Source of the DNA: Gordonia rubripertincta
GTDB taxonomy: Bacteria > Actinomycetota > Actinomycetes > Mycobacteriales > Mycobacteriaceae
Direction: 5' to 3'
Assembly: GCF_038024875.1 (NCBI RefSeq)
Contig: NZ_CP136136.1
Span: forward strand, 682,001 to 746,000
Length of the DNA: 64,000 nucleotides
The notes beneath the pieces are model-generated. The model saw nothing but the letters and a program-made list of their open reading frames with translations, searched no databases and had not been told where the DNA came from. Of the stretch, positions 52,827-61,432 are shown piece after piece (the stretch's first letter is position 1; each line of letters begins with the position of its first letter). Both the position numbers and the translations under genes were made by a program.

Positions 52827-54220
52827 GTCGCCTTTCCTTTCGCCGAAGCTGAGTTGGTGGGTGTTCCCACGAAGTACGTCACCCCGTCGGGCCCTCGGAA
52901 CCTTCCGGTGGTCTCCGAATACGGCACCGGCTTCGACGCTGTACGTAAGCGCTTCGGCACCCTCTTCGCCCCTGGGTCACCGCCGGCGTCGCCCATAGAG
53001 TGCGGACGCGACAACATCTCCGGCCACGTGGACGGAAGTCCCCCGGGGCAATCGGCCACTAAGGGAGTCCTCACGCGGGGGTCGGTCGCGCACGGGACGT
53101 TCCGGGCGCCACGCGCCACCTTCGGGTTGTCGGGGCGCGCGTCGCAGTACTGGTCCGGAACCACCGGCACAGTCCGCATGTCCGATGCGTCACGACGTCG
53201 GCTGCCGCCATATCCCTCGGTGCACGGGGGCGGGTTCAGCGTGTTTCCGAGCTTGATGTCGAGTGGAGCCTGCGGACTCTGGCCGAGCGCGTAGCCGTCG
53301 ACCGAGTTCAGGGTTCCCGACGTGAACGCCGGATAGACGGTCAGGATGTGCCGGAGGTTGGGGACGTTGACGCGCAGCACCTGTCCCACGGACTGGAGGT
53401 CGGCGAGCAGCGTCGGCAGCGTAGGCGTCAGCTCGGTCAGGGTGGCCGACACCTGGTCGGCTGCCGACGGGGTCTGGGTCAGCAGAGTCCGCAAGTGTTC
53501 ATCGCTCAGCGCGAGCTGATCGGTGAACGACGCGAGGTTCGCCACCGCAGAGGTCAGGTCGGCGGCCACCCGGTTGCCAGTGGTCAACAGCGGTTCGGCG
53601 TCGTCGATCAGCCGGGTGGTGGGGCCGATATCGATCTGCGCCAACTCGAGCAGCCGCTGTGATGCGTCGATCAACCGAGCCAGGCGATCACCGGTCTGTC
53701 CTAGCCCGTCGGACACCTCGTCGACGGTCGTCTCCAGATTCTGGGGCGAGATCGTCGCAACGAGGTTCATGGTCCTCTCCAGGACGTCTTTGGTGGGCGT
53801 GGGCGCCTCATTGCCCTTGGCCGACAACACGTCTCCGTCCGTCAGCGCGGGCCCGCCGTTGTCGCGGGGAATCAGATCCACGTATTGTTCCCCGACCGCA
53901 GACTGACTCCTGATGTGCGCCGCACTGTTTCGCGGGATCGTGTTGTCCGAATCGATGCGCAGGGTGATGCGAACCGGCGCCGACAAGTCGGCCAGATCGA
54001 CGTCTACCGAATCCACCCGTCCCACGGTTACACCTCGATAGGTCACCAGTCCGGTCTCGTAAATGCCGCCGGCGGTGTCGAACTCGGCGACCACGCGATA
54101 CGATCCGATGCCGGTGACCCGACCGATGCCGACGTAGGTGACAGTCCCGTAGACTACGCTGACCACGGTGAGGACAGCGAATACGACGAGCTGCCATCGC
54201 ACCAGTCTGGTGAGTTTCAT
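52802..54220 (-). CDS. mceF: MCE-family protein MceF
   Basis: 472 aa. N-terminal TM (WQLVVFAVLTVVSVVYGT), MlaD/MCE domain (YRVVAEFDTAGGIYETGLVT, RGVTVGRVDSVDVDLADL), a long helical needle region (MNLVATISPQNLETTVDEVS), and a C-terminal tail rich in Pro/Gly with NTLNPPPCTEGYGG. Sixth component of the hexameric tube that carries lipid across the periplasm. Start overlaps the mceE stop by 4 bp. Confidence 0.93.
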   Translation of the reverse strand: MKLTRLVRWQLVVFAVLTVVSVVYGTVTYVGIGRVTGIGSYRVVAEFDTAGGIYETGLVTYRGVTVGRVDSVDVDLADLSAPVRITLRIDSDNTIPRNSAAHIRSQSAVGEQYVDLIPRDNGGPALTDGDVLSAKGNEAPTPTKDVLERTMNLVATISPQNLETTVDEVSDGLGQTGDRLARLIDASQRLLELAQIDIGPTTRLIDDAEPLLTTGNRVAADLTSAVANLASFTDQLALSDEHLRTLLTQTPSAADQVSATLTELTPTLPTLLADLQSVGQVLRVNVPNLRHILTVYPAFTSGTLNSVDGYALGQSPQAPLDIKLGNTLNPPPCTEGYGGSRRRDASDMRTVPVVPDQYCDARPDNPKVARGARNVPCATDPRVRTPLVADCPGGLPSTWPEMLSRPHSMGDAGGDPGAKRVPKRLRTASKPVPYSETTGRFRGPDGVTYFVGTPTNSASAKGKATWQSLLIK

Positions 54221-55374
54221 CGGGGGCCCCCCATCCCGGCGGGCTGCGGTGAGGTCTTTTTCGATGGGCTGTGATCCGTTGTGGGGGTGCGCAGTCCGAA
54301 TGGAGCGCGGAGTGGGTCCGCGGCTTGCCGCGAGGCCGCCATCCTGGCCAGGGCCACCTTGGGAATACTGCCGAGCACCTTGTCGCGTATGGCGCCCACC
54401 GACAGGTCGAGGGTCAGGAAGAGGTTCTGGTAGTCACCCTTCATTCCCTTGTCGATGACGGTCACCGGGAACGGAACGGTGAGCCCGACGATGAGCGAGC
54501 CGACCAGGTCGTCGCCGGACTCCTCGAGCCCCTTCAGTGCGGGACGGAGTTCCGCGGCAATGGAGTTCAGATCGGCGTTGCTGCGTGCGATCACGCTGCC
54601 CACCTTTGCGCCGAACACTCCTACGCGATCGAGCATCGTGACCAGCTCCTCGCGTTGGTCCGCCAGCACGGTCAGGGCGGGTTCCAGGTTGTCGATGCCC
54701 TCCGCCACGGTCGAACTCTGATCGGCCAGCGTGGCGCTGAGCTTGCCGAGCGAATCGATGGCGCGGCCGATGTCATCACGTTGCTTGTGTAGTCCGGAGA
54801 CGAAGGTCTTGAGTTGAGATATCGCTCGGTTGGCAGCGGCTGTGCGGCCATCGGTGGCGTCGTTGAGCTCGGTCATGATCGACCGGAGCTGTTCGAGGCC
54901 ACTGCCGTTGAGGATCAGCGACAAGGCCGCCAGCACCGACTCGGTCGACGGATAGGCTGCGGAGCTGTTGACATCGAGTGTGTCGCCGGGCAACAGCTTG
55001 CCCGGCGTCTGCTCCGCGGGAGGAATGAACTCCAGGTACTGCGCGCCCAGCACCGAGGTCTGTGCCAGCTTCACGGTCGAACCGTTCGGGATCTCCACTC
55101 CCTCGGAGAGCTCCACGTCCACTTCGGCGAACGACTCGCGCACTGTGATGGACCGGATCTGCCCGACATTCGCGTTGTCGAGCTTGACCAGGGAGTTCGA
55201 CACCAGGTTCTGCACGTCGGCTAACTGGACGGTGATGCTGTAGCTGTCACCGGAGACGGCGTCGCCTGGCAGTGACAACGAGTTGGCGCCGTCGAACCGA
55301 CAGCCCGCCACCGTCGACATCGCGACGGCCGCCGCGATCAGTCCCGCGCCGACGTGAAAGCGCTTGTGTCCCAT
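54217..55374 (-). CDS. mceE: MCE-family lipoprotein MceE
   Basis: 385 aa from ATG 55374. Signal peptide with lipobox AGC (Cys25: LIAAAVAMSTVAGC), the mark of MceE (LprK/LprN-type) subunits. MCE domain: YSITVQLADVQNLVSNSLVK, SVLGAQYLEFIPP, then the helical region. In-frame codons upstream of 55374 are the complement of the mceD end and are not the start. Start and mceD stop share one base. Confidence 0.94.
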   Translation of the reverse strand: MGHKRFHVGAGLIAAAVAMSTVAGCRFDGANSLSLPGDAVSGDSYSITVQLADVQNLVSNSLVKLDNANVGQIRSITVRESFAEVDVELSEGVEIPNGSTVKLAQTSVLGAQYLEFIPPAEQTPGKLLPGDTLDVNSSAAYPSTESVLAALSLILNGSGLEQLRSIMTELNDATDGRTAAANRAISQLKTFVSGLHKQRDDIGRAIDSLGKLSATLADQSSTVAEGIDNLEPALTVLADQREELVTMLDRVGVFGAKVGSVIARSNADLNSIAAELRPALKGLEESGDDLVGSLIVGLTVPFPVTVIDKGMKGDYQNLFLTLDLSVGAIRDKVLGSIPKVALARMAASRQAADPLRAPFGLRTPTTDHSPSKKTSPQPAGMGGPR

Positions 55375-56492
55375 CAGCGTCCTCCCTCCTCGGGGCGACC
55401 GGTCGAGCGTGCCATCTCGGACGTGATGACCCGGGTCAGGGTGGTCTCGGCCTTCTGGCATTCCGACTTGGGAGCGTCCACGGTTGTCAGCAGTGCACAG
55501 ATGAGCGACACCGGATCCGGGAAGTCGGCCACCGCGAGACCGGCCGTCAGTGAGTTCGAGTCCGGGTCGTAGATGTTGTAGAGGTTCGACAGCGCGGTCG
55601 GCGCCGTGTGCAGGATCTGAGCCAGATCGTCCTGCCTGTCGACGAGCAGTCGGGACACCCTGGTGAGGTCCTTGACGTCACGGCTTAGCGCACCCTGGTT
55701 CTGCTTCAAGTAGTCGCGCAGGCGTGGGGCCATCGAGTTGAGGGCACGGATCGCGGCATCGAGTTGCGTCCGATTGTCGTCGAGCACGGCCGACGCGTCG
55801 TCGAGTTGCGAGGCGAAACCGACGATCTGCTGGTCGGCGGTGCGCAGCGCGGTGACGACCTGCTGGAGATTGCGGACTGTGCTGAACAGGTCGGGGCCGG
55901 CCGCGGAGAGCGTCCTCATCGCGTCGGAGAGCGCATCGACCGACTTCCGGAGTGAGCCGCCGCTGGTGTCGAGCGCACCGGCCGAGGTGTCGATGAGTCG
56001 GCTGAGCGCCCCCTTCTCATCGCCGGTGGAAGGTCCGAGTTGGTGCGCGAGGTCGGTCACCTGCTTCTTGATCTCGTCGTACCCGACCGGGACCGCGGTC
56101 CGGCCGACCTCCACCACGGCATCGTCTTCCAGCGCACCAGCCGGCGATCGCTTGACCGGGTTGACGAACTGAACATACCGACCGGAGACGAGGGTCGGCG
56201 CCACGATCGCCGCCCGTGCCTCGGAGTCCACGTACGCCGAGTCGTCGTACGAGACCTCGACGCGAACCTTCGCCGGTGTGGCCTCCACTGCTTCGACAGT
56301 GCCGATGGTGACGCCGCGCATCTTGACCGGATCGCCGACGAACAGCCCGGTGCCGTCCGTGAACCAGATTGTGGCCCGTGAGGTGTGCGTGCTCTCCCAT
56401 ACCTTCGCCGCGGTCACGGCCACCATGGCGACGATGACGAGGGCGATGACCGCGGGCCCGCCGAGTCGGTTGACGGCTGATGACGTGCTCAT
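55374..56492 (-). CDS. mceD: MCE-family protein MceD
   Basis: 372 aa. N-terminal TM (GGPAVIALVIVAMVAVTAAK), MCE domain with WFTDGTGLFVGDPVKMRGVT and VSGRYVQFVNPVKRSPAG, long helices, C-terminal LICALLTTVDAPKSECQ with two Cys. Coupled to mceC (4-bp overlap) and mceE. Confidence 0.93.
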   Translation of the reverse strand: MSTSSAVNRLGGPAVIALVIVAMVAVTAAKVWESTHTSRATIWFTDGTGLFVGDPVKMRGVTIGTVEAVEATPAKVRVEVSYDDSAYVDSEARAAIVAPTLVSGRYVQFVNPVKRSPAGALEDDAVVEVGRTAVPVGYDEIKKQVTDLAHQLGPSTGDEKGALSRLIDTSAGALDTSGGSLRKSVDALSDAMRTLSAAGPDLFSTVRNLQQVVTALRTADQQIVGFASQLDDASAVLDDNRTQLDAAIRALNSMAPRLRDYLKQNQGALSRDVKDLTRVSRLLVDRQDDLAQILHTAPTALSNLYNIYDPDSNSLTAGLAVADFPDPVSLICALLTTVDAPKSECQKAETTLTRVITSEMARSTGRPEEGGR

Positions 56493-57478
56493 CGCCCGCC
56501 TCCCGGACTGCCCGGCTGCTGGCCGCGGAGATTGGCCGGCGTGATGTTCTGGAGCAGTACTGAGAAGAACGGTCCGCTGCCCAGGACGTCGGCGAATTGC
56601 ATGACGAATGTGCGCATCCCCTTGATCGACTTTTCGAGGTTGGCGTAGTTGGCGTTGAGCGTGGCCGTCACCTGACGGACCTCCTCGAGCATCTGTGGGG
56701 TGGACGATCCGGTGTCATGGACGAACGTCTCTATCTCGGTGGATACTGCGCGCAGGCTGGTGAGCAGCCTGCGGATCACCTCGGCCCGATCGACGAGGGT
56801 CTCGAACAGCACCGACCCGTCGTCGATGAGCCTGGTGATGTTGCCCTTTCGCTCGGCCAGCACGTCGGAAACCGAATCGGCCTTCTGCAGAAGCGTCCGG
56901 ATTCCGGCATCGCGCGACGACACCGTCCGTGCCGCAGCGGCGACGTTCTCCAGGGAGCCGCCGATGTCGGACGGGAGATCGTTCATGACCTTGTCGAGGC
57001 TCTCGACCGCGTCGACGACGCTCTTCTTGTCGGTGTCTCCGACGGTCTCGGTGAGCTGGTCGAGTGACTCGGTGAGGTCGAAGCCGGAACTTGTCCGCGA
57101 CACCGGGATTCGGTCGCCGAGCTCGCCGGGGCCGGCGGTCGTGAGTTGGACGAAGCGACGCCCGAGCGCGGTCTCGACCTTGATCGAGGCCGTGGTCTCG
57201 GAACCGAGCTTCTCCCAGCCGTCGGTGAGCCGCATCGTCACGTCGACGTGGTCCTCGGCGAGCTCGATCGACTGCACACTCCCCGCGGCCACGCCGGCGA
57301 TGTGCACTTCGTCGTCGGGATTCAGGCCACTGGCGTCGGAGAACTCGGCGACCACGACGGTCACGCCGGGCAGGAACGGAATCGAGCGGTAGTTGAACGC
57401 GAGCGCGAGAACCGCGAGTATCGCGCCGATTCCGATGAGACCGGCCCGGATTCGACGGCGGGAGTCGTCAGATCTCAT
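56489..57478 (-). CDS. mceC: MCE-family protein MceC
   Basis: 329 aa, somewhat short for MceC because the C-terminal disordered tail is brief (RGQQPGSPGGGR). TM RAGLIGIGAILAVLALAFNY, MCE domain EFSDASGLNPDDEVHIAGVA and ETALGRRFVQLTTAGPGELG, then helices. Lies 29 bp downstream of mceB. Confidence 0.93.
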   Translation of the reverse strand: MRSDDSRRRIRAGLIGIGAILAVLALAFNYRSIPFLPGVTVVVAEFSDASGLNPDDEVHIAGVAAGSVQSIELAEDHVDVTMRLTDGWEKLGSETTASIKVETALGRRFVQLTTAGPGELGDRIPVSRTSSGFDLTESLDQLTETVGDTDKKSVVDAVESLDKVMNDLPSDIGGSLENVAAAARTVSSRDAGIRTLLQKADSVSDVLAERKGNITRLIDDGSVLFETLVDRAEVIRRLLTSLRAVSTEIETFVHDTGSSTPQMLEEVRQVTATLNANYANLEKSIKGMRTFVMQFADVLGSGPFFSVLLQNITPANLRGQQPGSPGGGR

Positions 57479-57507
57479 GATGTTTTGACCTCATCTGGTT
57501 GTCTCCC

Positions 57508-58548
57508 TCACTTACAGCGCCGAGCTGGGACTTGGACCATCGGTGTGTCCGCATGTCCGCCGTCGAGCGTCGGATAGCGGATCGCGAGGCCGCACACGAA
57601 GAAGTTCACAAAACTGCCGTAGCCCGACGACCTGCCCAGAAGCCGATAGGCCTCCGGCATCTTCGCGAGCAGCATGTTGATCGTTGAAGTGTTGCTGTTC
57701 AGGTTCTGGGCCAGACCGCGCAGATGCTCGATGTCGGAGGTGAGATCGGGGCGGGCTCGGGACAGCAGCTCGTCGAGCTCGGTGGTCGCGCCCGCGATGT
57801 TCGTGAGGCCGTCGGCGATCAGCCGGCGATCACCGGCAAGCTCGGAGACCAGCTCCTGCAACTGGACGACGACGCTGCCGAAGGCCTCCCGGCGATCCGC
57901 TACCGTTACGAGCACGGTGTTCAGATCGGTGACCACCGATCCGATCGTCGCGTCGCGATCGGCGATGGTTTCGCCGAGTTCACCCATTTGGGTGATCAGA
58001 TCGCTGATATCGGCTGTGCGGCCGTTGAGTACCGAGACCAGCGCAGCGGACAGCTTGTTGGTCTGCTCTGGATTCACCCCGGTCAGTAGGGGTTTGAACC
58101 CGTTGACGAGTGCATCCATGTCGAGAGCCGGCTTGGTCTGCGATACCGGGATCACGCTGTCGGCTGACCGCCTCCTACCCACGTCTCCGGGGTCGGTCTT
58201 CAGCTCGAGGTACCGATCACCGATCAGGTTCTTGTACCTGATGTAGGCGTTGGTGGTGGTCGTCACCGGGATGTGGGAGTCGACGTCCATACGGACCTCT
58301 GCTCCCAGACCCGTCTGCGCAGCCGCACCGGAGTCCACGATGTCCACATCGGTGACCTTCCCGACCACCACACCGGCCACCTTGACGTCGTCGCCGGTCC
58401 GCAGGCCGGATGCGGACATGAACTGAGCGCGGAAAACCGTTGTCGGACCGAAACGCAGGTCGCCGACGATCACGAACAGAGCCGAGGTGATCAGCGAGCT
58501 GACAGCGAGAAAGATCCCCAGCTTGATGGCCGGTCCGGTGATTGTCAT
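57508..58548 (-). CDS. mceB: MCE-family protein MceB
   Basis: 346 aa from ATG 58548, overlapping the mceA stop (ATGA). TM LGIFLAVSSLITSALFVIVG, MCE domain FRAQFMSASGLRTGDDVKVA and YIRYKNLIGDRYLELKTDPG, helical needle, C-terminal Cys (FFVCGLAIRYPTLDGGHADT). Codons in frame upstream to 58854 are a shadow of mceA. Confidence 0.93.
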   Translation of the reverse strand: MTITGPAIKLGIFLAVSSLITSALFVIVGDLRFGPTTVFRAQFMSASGLRTGDDVKVAGVVVGKVTDVDIVDSGAAAQTGLGAEVRMDVDSHIPVTTTTNAYIRYKNLIGDRYLELKTDPGDVGRRRSADSVIPVSQTKPALDMDALVNGFKPLLTGVNPEQTNKLSAALVSVLNGRTADISDLITQMGELGETIADRDATIGSVVTDLNTVLVTVADRREAFGSVVVQLQELVSELAGDRRLIADGLTNIAGATTELDELLSRARPDLTSDIEHLRGLAQNLNSNTSTINMLLAKMPEAYRLLGRSSGYGSFVNFFVCGLAIRYPTLDGGHADTPMVQVPARRCK

Positions 58549-59711
58549 TTCGTCATTCCGTAGATCATCGAGGCGAACGGGTTTCCGATGACGTCTTCGA
58601 TCGACTTCACATCGCGGTACGCGTGACTGCCGTCGTCGAAGTCGACGTGCCCCGGCCCCTTTTCGCCGGGTGCGCGCGGGTAGCCGTAGCAGCTCGGTCC
58701 CGCCGTTCCTGCCGTGTGTTCGGGCGCGTCGATGCCCGGTCGGTATGGCGGGTCGCCGATGAGCAGGGTGCCGACGATGTCGAGGCCCGGTCTCGCTCCG
58801 CCGAACGCCCGCTCGAGATATTTGCGGCTCGTGTTCAGTCCGTCCAGGAAGCACGGGTAGATCGGTCCGTAGTCTCCGAGCACCTGCGCCGGCGGCGCCA
58901 GGGCGTCGGCGGCCTTCACCAGTGGCGTGCCCGCGTTAGTCATGAACCGGTTGCCGGTGTTCCCGAACTCGGTGAAGCTCAACAGGAACGCAGTCAGCTG
59001 CGACTGGTTCTCCACAATCGTCTTCGAGGTGGTGGTGAGGTGACGGACGGTGGCCATCAGGTCCGGTGACAGTCCGGCGAATGTGTCGAGATTGTCCGCA
59101 CCGAGCTCGAGATCCCGTTGCAGAGTTGGCAGTGACTTGTTGAAGGTCGCGAGGTAGGTGTTCACCGAGTCGACCAGCTCGCCGAGCTTCTCGCCCCGAT
59201 CGACGGTGCCGGTCTGCACAGCGGTCAGGGTTGCATTCACCCGCGCCGGGTCCACACGGTCGAGAATTCCGACAAGCAACTCGAAAGTGTCGTAGACCTC
59301 GACCGGCGTTTGCGAGGTGTCGATGGTGGCACCGGCGCTCAACGTCGATGCCGCCGGCTGCTCCGGCATCGTCAGCGCGACGTACTTGCGGCCGAAGAGC
59401 GTGGTCGGCTCCATCTCCGCCCGGACGTTCGTCGGCAGATCGCCGAGCTGGTCTTCCTCCACCGCCAGCTCGATGCGAGCGTGATCGCCGTACACGTCGA
59501 CAGATGCGACACGACCGATCACTACGCCGTACAGCTTGACGTCCGATCCAGGCACCAGCAGCAGCCCCGTGCGCGGGGCGTTCAGGTAGATGGACCCGGT
59601 GGCCTGGAACCTGCCGTTGTACGACATCAGCGCAGCCACGACGACGCCCACCACCACGGCGAAGGCGACGAACGCGTACAGCAGGTGTTGTCTGCGTGAG
59701 TGTTCGATCAT
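58545..59711 (-). CDS. mceA: MCE-family protein MceA
   Basis: 388 aa. TM LLYAFVAFAVVVGVVVAALM, MCE domain with VPGSDVKLYGVVIGRVASVD and TTLFGRKYVALTMPEQ, helical region, and the MceA C-terminus with PIYPCFLDGLNTSRKYLERAF and GPSCYGYPRAPG. First MCE subunit of the ring; 4-bp overlap with yrbEB. Confidence 0.94.
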   Translation of the reverse strand: MIEHSRRQHLLYAFVAFAVVVGVVVAALMSYNGRFQATGSIYLNAPRTGLLLVPGSDVKLYGVVIGRVASVDVYGDHARIELAVEEDQLGDLPTNVRAEMEPTTLFGRKYVALTMPEQPAASTLSAGATIDTSQTPVEVYDTFELLVGILDRVDPARVNATLTAVQTGTVDRGEKLGELVDSVNTYLATFNKSLPTLQRDLELGADNLDTFAGLSPDLMATVRHLTTTSKTIVENQSQLTAFLLSFTEFGNTGNRFMTNAGTPLVKAADALAPPAQVLGDYGPIYPCFLDGLNTSRKYLERAFGGARPGLDIVGTLLIGDPPYRPGIDAPEHTAGTAGPSCYGYPRAPGEKGPGHVDFDDGSHAYRDVKSIEDVIGNPFASMIYGMTK

Positions 59712-60574
59712 CCCGACACCCGCACAGTCGCGTGGACGCCGCCGTACAAGGCGATACCGACGATGAAGTCGACCATCATGATGATGATCAGTGACGTGCG
59801 GACGGCGTGGCCGACAGCGACGCCGACCCCGGCCGGTCCACCGCTGGCGTTGTAGCCGTAGTAGCAGTGCACCGCCATCACGGCGACCGCCATGACGATC
59901 ACCTTCAACAGTGAGATCGCGATGTCACCGGGCTGCAAGAACAGCTGGAAGTAGTGGTCGTAGGTGCCCGGCGACTGGTCCGACAGGAACACGCTCACGA
60001 ACTTGGTGGCGGCGTACCCGGTGAAGAGGGCGATCGCGTACAGCGGCACCACAGCGGCGAGTCCCGCCGCGATCCGCGTCGACACCAGATAGGGCAGCGA
60101 CTGAACCGACATCACCTCGAGCGCGTCGATCTCCTCGCTCACGCGCATGGCACCGAGTTGCGCAGTGAAACCGGAGCCCACCGTCGCCGTGAGTGCGACG
60201 CCAGCAATGACCGGGATCGCTTCGCGGGTGTTGAAGAAGGCGGAAATGAAGCCCGACATCGCTTCCACACCGACGCGCCCCAGTGAACTCGATCCCTGTT
60301 GACCGACCTCGTATCCGGCTGCAGCCGTGAGGAATCCGATGATCACGACGGTCCCGCCGATGATGGCGAGTGCACCTGCGCCGAGCGACACCTCAGCTAG
60401 CAGGCGCAAGGTCTCGCGACGATAGTGGGTCATCGCCTTGGGTACCGCCCGCAGCGCCACCCCGTAGAACGCCAGTTTCTCTCCGAAGGATTCGGCGGGC
60501 TTCAGCGCCTTCCCGGCGTCCAACCGGTCGGTCAGTCGCCGCGACGGTTCGGTGGGCATCTGAGTCGATGTCAA
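59708..60574 (-). CDS. yrbEB: YrbEB-type ABC permease of the Mce system
   Basis: 288 aa if started at TTG 60574; ATG 60559 is a good alternative. MlaE/permease domain with five helices and the conserved block AIPVIAGVALTATVGSGFTA, QLGAMRVSEEIDALEVMSVQ (EExDAL motif, contact to the MceG ATPase) and a C-terminal GPAGVGVAVGHAVRTSLIII. Partner of yrbEA. No ATPase (mceG/mkl) lies in the operon, as usual for actinobacteria, where it is encoded elsewhere. Confidence 0.93.
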   Translation of the reverse strand: MTSTQMPTEPSRRLTDRLDAGKALKPAESFGEKLAFYGVALRAVPKAMTHYRRETLRLLAEVSLGAGALAIIGGTVVIIGFLTAAAGYEVGQQGSSSLGRVGVEAMSGFISAFFNTREAIPVIAGVALTATVGSGFTAQLGAMRVSEEIDALEVMSVQSLPYLVSTRIAAGLAAVVPLYAIALFTGYAATKFVSVFLSDQSPGTYDHYFQLFLQPGDIAISLLKVIVMAVAVMAVHCYYGYNASGGPAGVGVAVGHAVRTSLIIIMMVDFIVGIALYGGVHATVRVSG

Positions 60575-60616
60575 CGTGGTCCCTGCTCTTGTGTTCGCGC
60601 AGTCATGTCGAGGCCT

Positions 60617-61432
60617 TCAGTGCAGTGCGAGCGTGGTGATGACCGCGTTCGCGAGGAACAGCAGCACAAAGCTGAAGACAACGGTCTGGTTCACGGCGTC
60701 GCCGACACCCTTCGGTCCGCCTCCCGCGTTGAAGCCGAGATGGCAGGCCACCAGTGCGGCCAGCAGACCGAAGATGCCGGCCTTGAGCTCGCTGATGAGT
60801 AGGTCGGGAATTCCGGTGAGGATCGGGATCGCGGTGATGTATTGACCCGGCGTGGCACCTTGGAGGAAGACGCCGTACACGTATCCCCCGGCCAGGCCGA
60901 TGGCGGTCACCAGGCCGTTCAGGAACACCGCGACGCCGCAGGAGGCGATCACGCGCGGAACTGCGAGTCGCTGGATCGGGTCGATACCGAGCACCTTCAT
61001 GGCGTCGATCTCTTCGCGGATGGTGCGCGAACCGAGATCGGCGCAGATCGCGGTGGCACCTGCGCCCGCGACGACGAGAACCGTGACGATGGGTCCGATC
61101 TCTCGGATGACGGCCACACCCGCGCCCGCACCGGACAGGTCGATCGCACCGATCTCGTTCAGCAGAACGTTGATCTGGAACACCACCATGACGCAGAACG
61201 GGATCGACATCAGCATGGTCGGGACAATCGATACGCTCGCGATGAACCACGCCTGCGCCACCAGCTCACGCCACTGGAAGGGACGCCGTGGGAGCATCTT
61301 GACGATGCCCCAGAAGGTGAGGAAGAAGTCGCCGACCATTTCGGTACCGTGGCGCGCCTTCTTGAGAACCGGTGCGAGCGTTGACGATTGGCGTCGTTCC
61401 GGGAGCGCTGTTTCGGGGGCGAGTGCGCTCAT
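60617..61432 (-). CDS. yrbEA: YrbEA-type ABC permease of the Mce system
   Basis: 271 aa. Permease domain with IREIGPIVTVLVVAGAGATA and ICADLGSRTIREEIDAMKVL (EExDAM motif), later GGGPKGVGDAVNQTVVFSFV. The start overlaps the choD stop by 4 bp, so the cholesterol-oxidase-like gene is firmly part of this operon. Confidence 0.93.
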   Translation of the reverse strand: MSALAPETALPERRQSSTLAPVLKKARHGTEMVGDFFLTFWGIVKMLPRRPFQWRELVAQAWFIASVSIVPTMLMSIPFCVMVVFQINVLLNEIGAIDLSGAGAGVAVIREIGPIVTVLVVAGAGATAICADLGSRTIREEIDAMKVLGIDPIQRLAVPRVIASCGVAVFLNGLVTAIGLAGGYVYGVFLQGATPGQYITAIPILTGIPDLLISELKAGIFGLLAALVACHLGFNAGGGPKGVGDAVNQTVVFSFVLLFLANAVITTLALH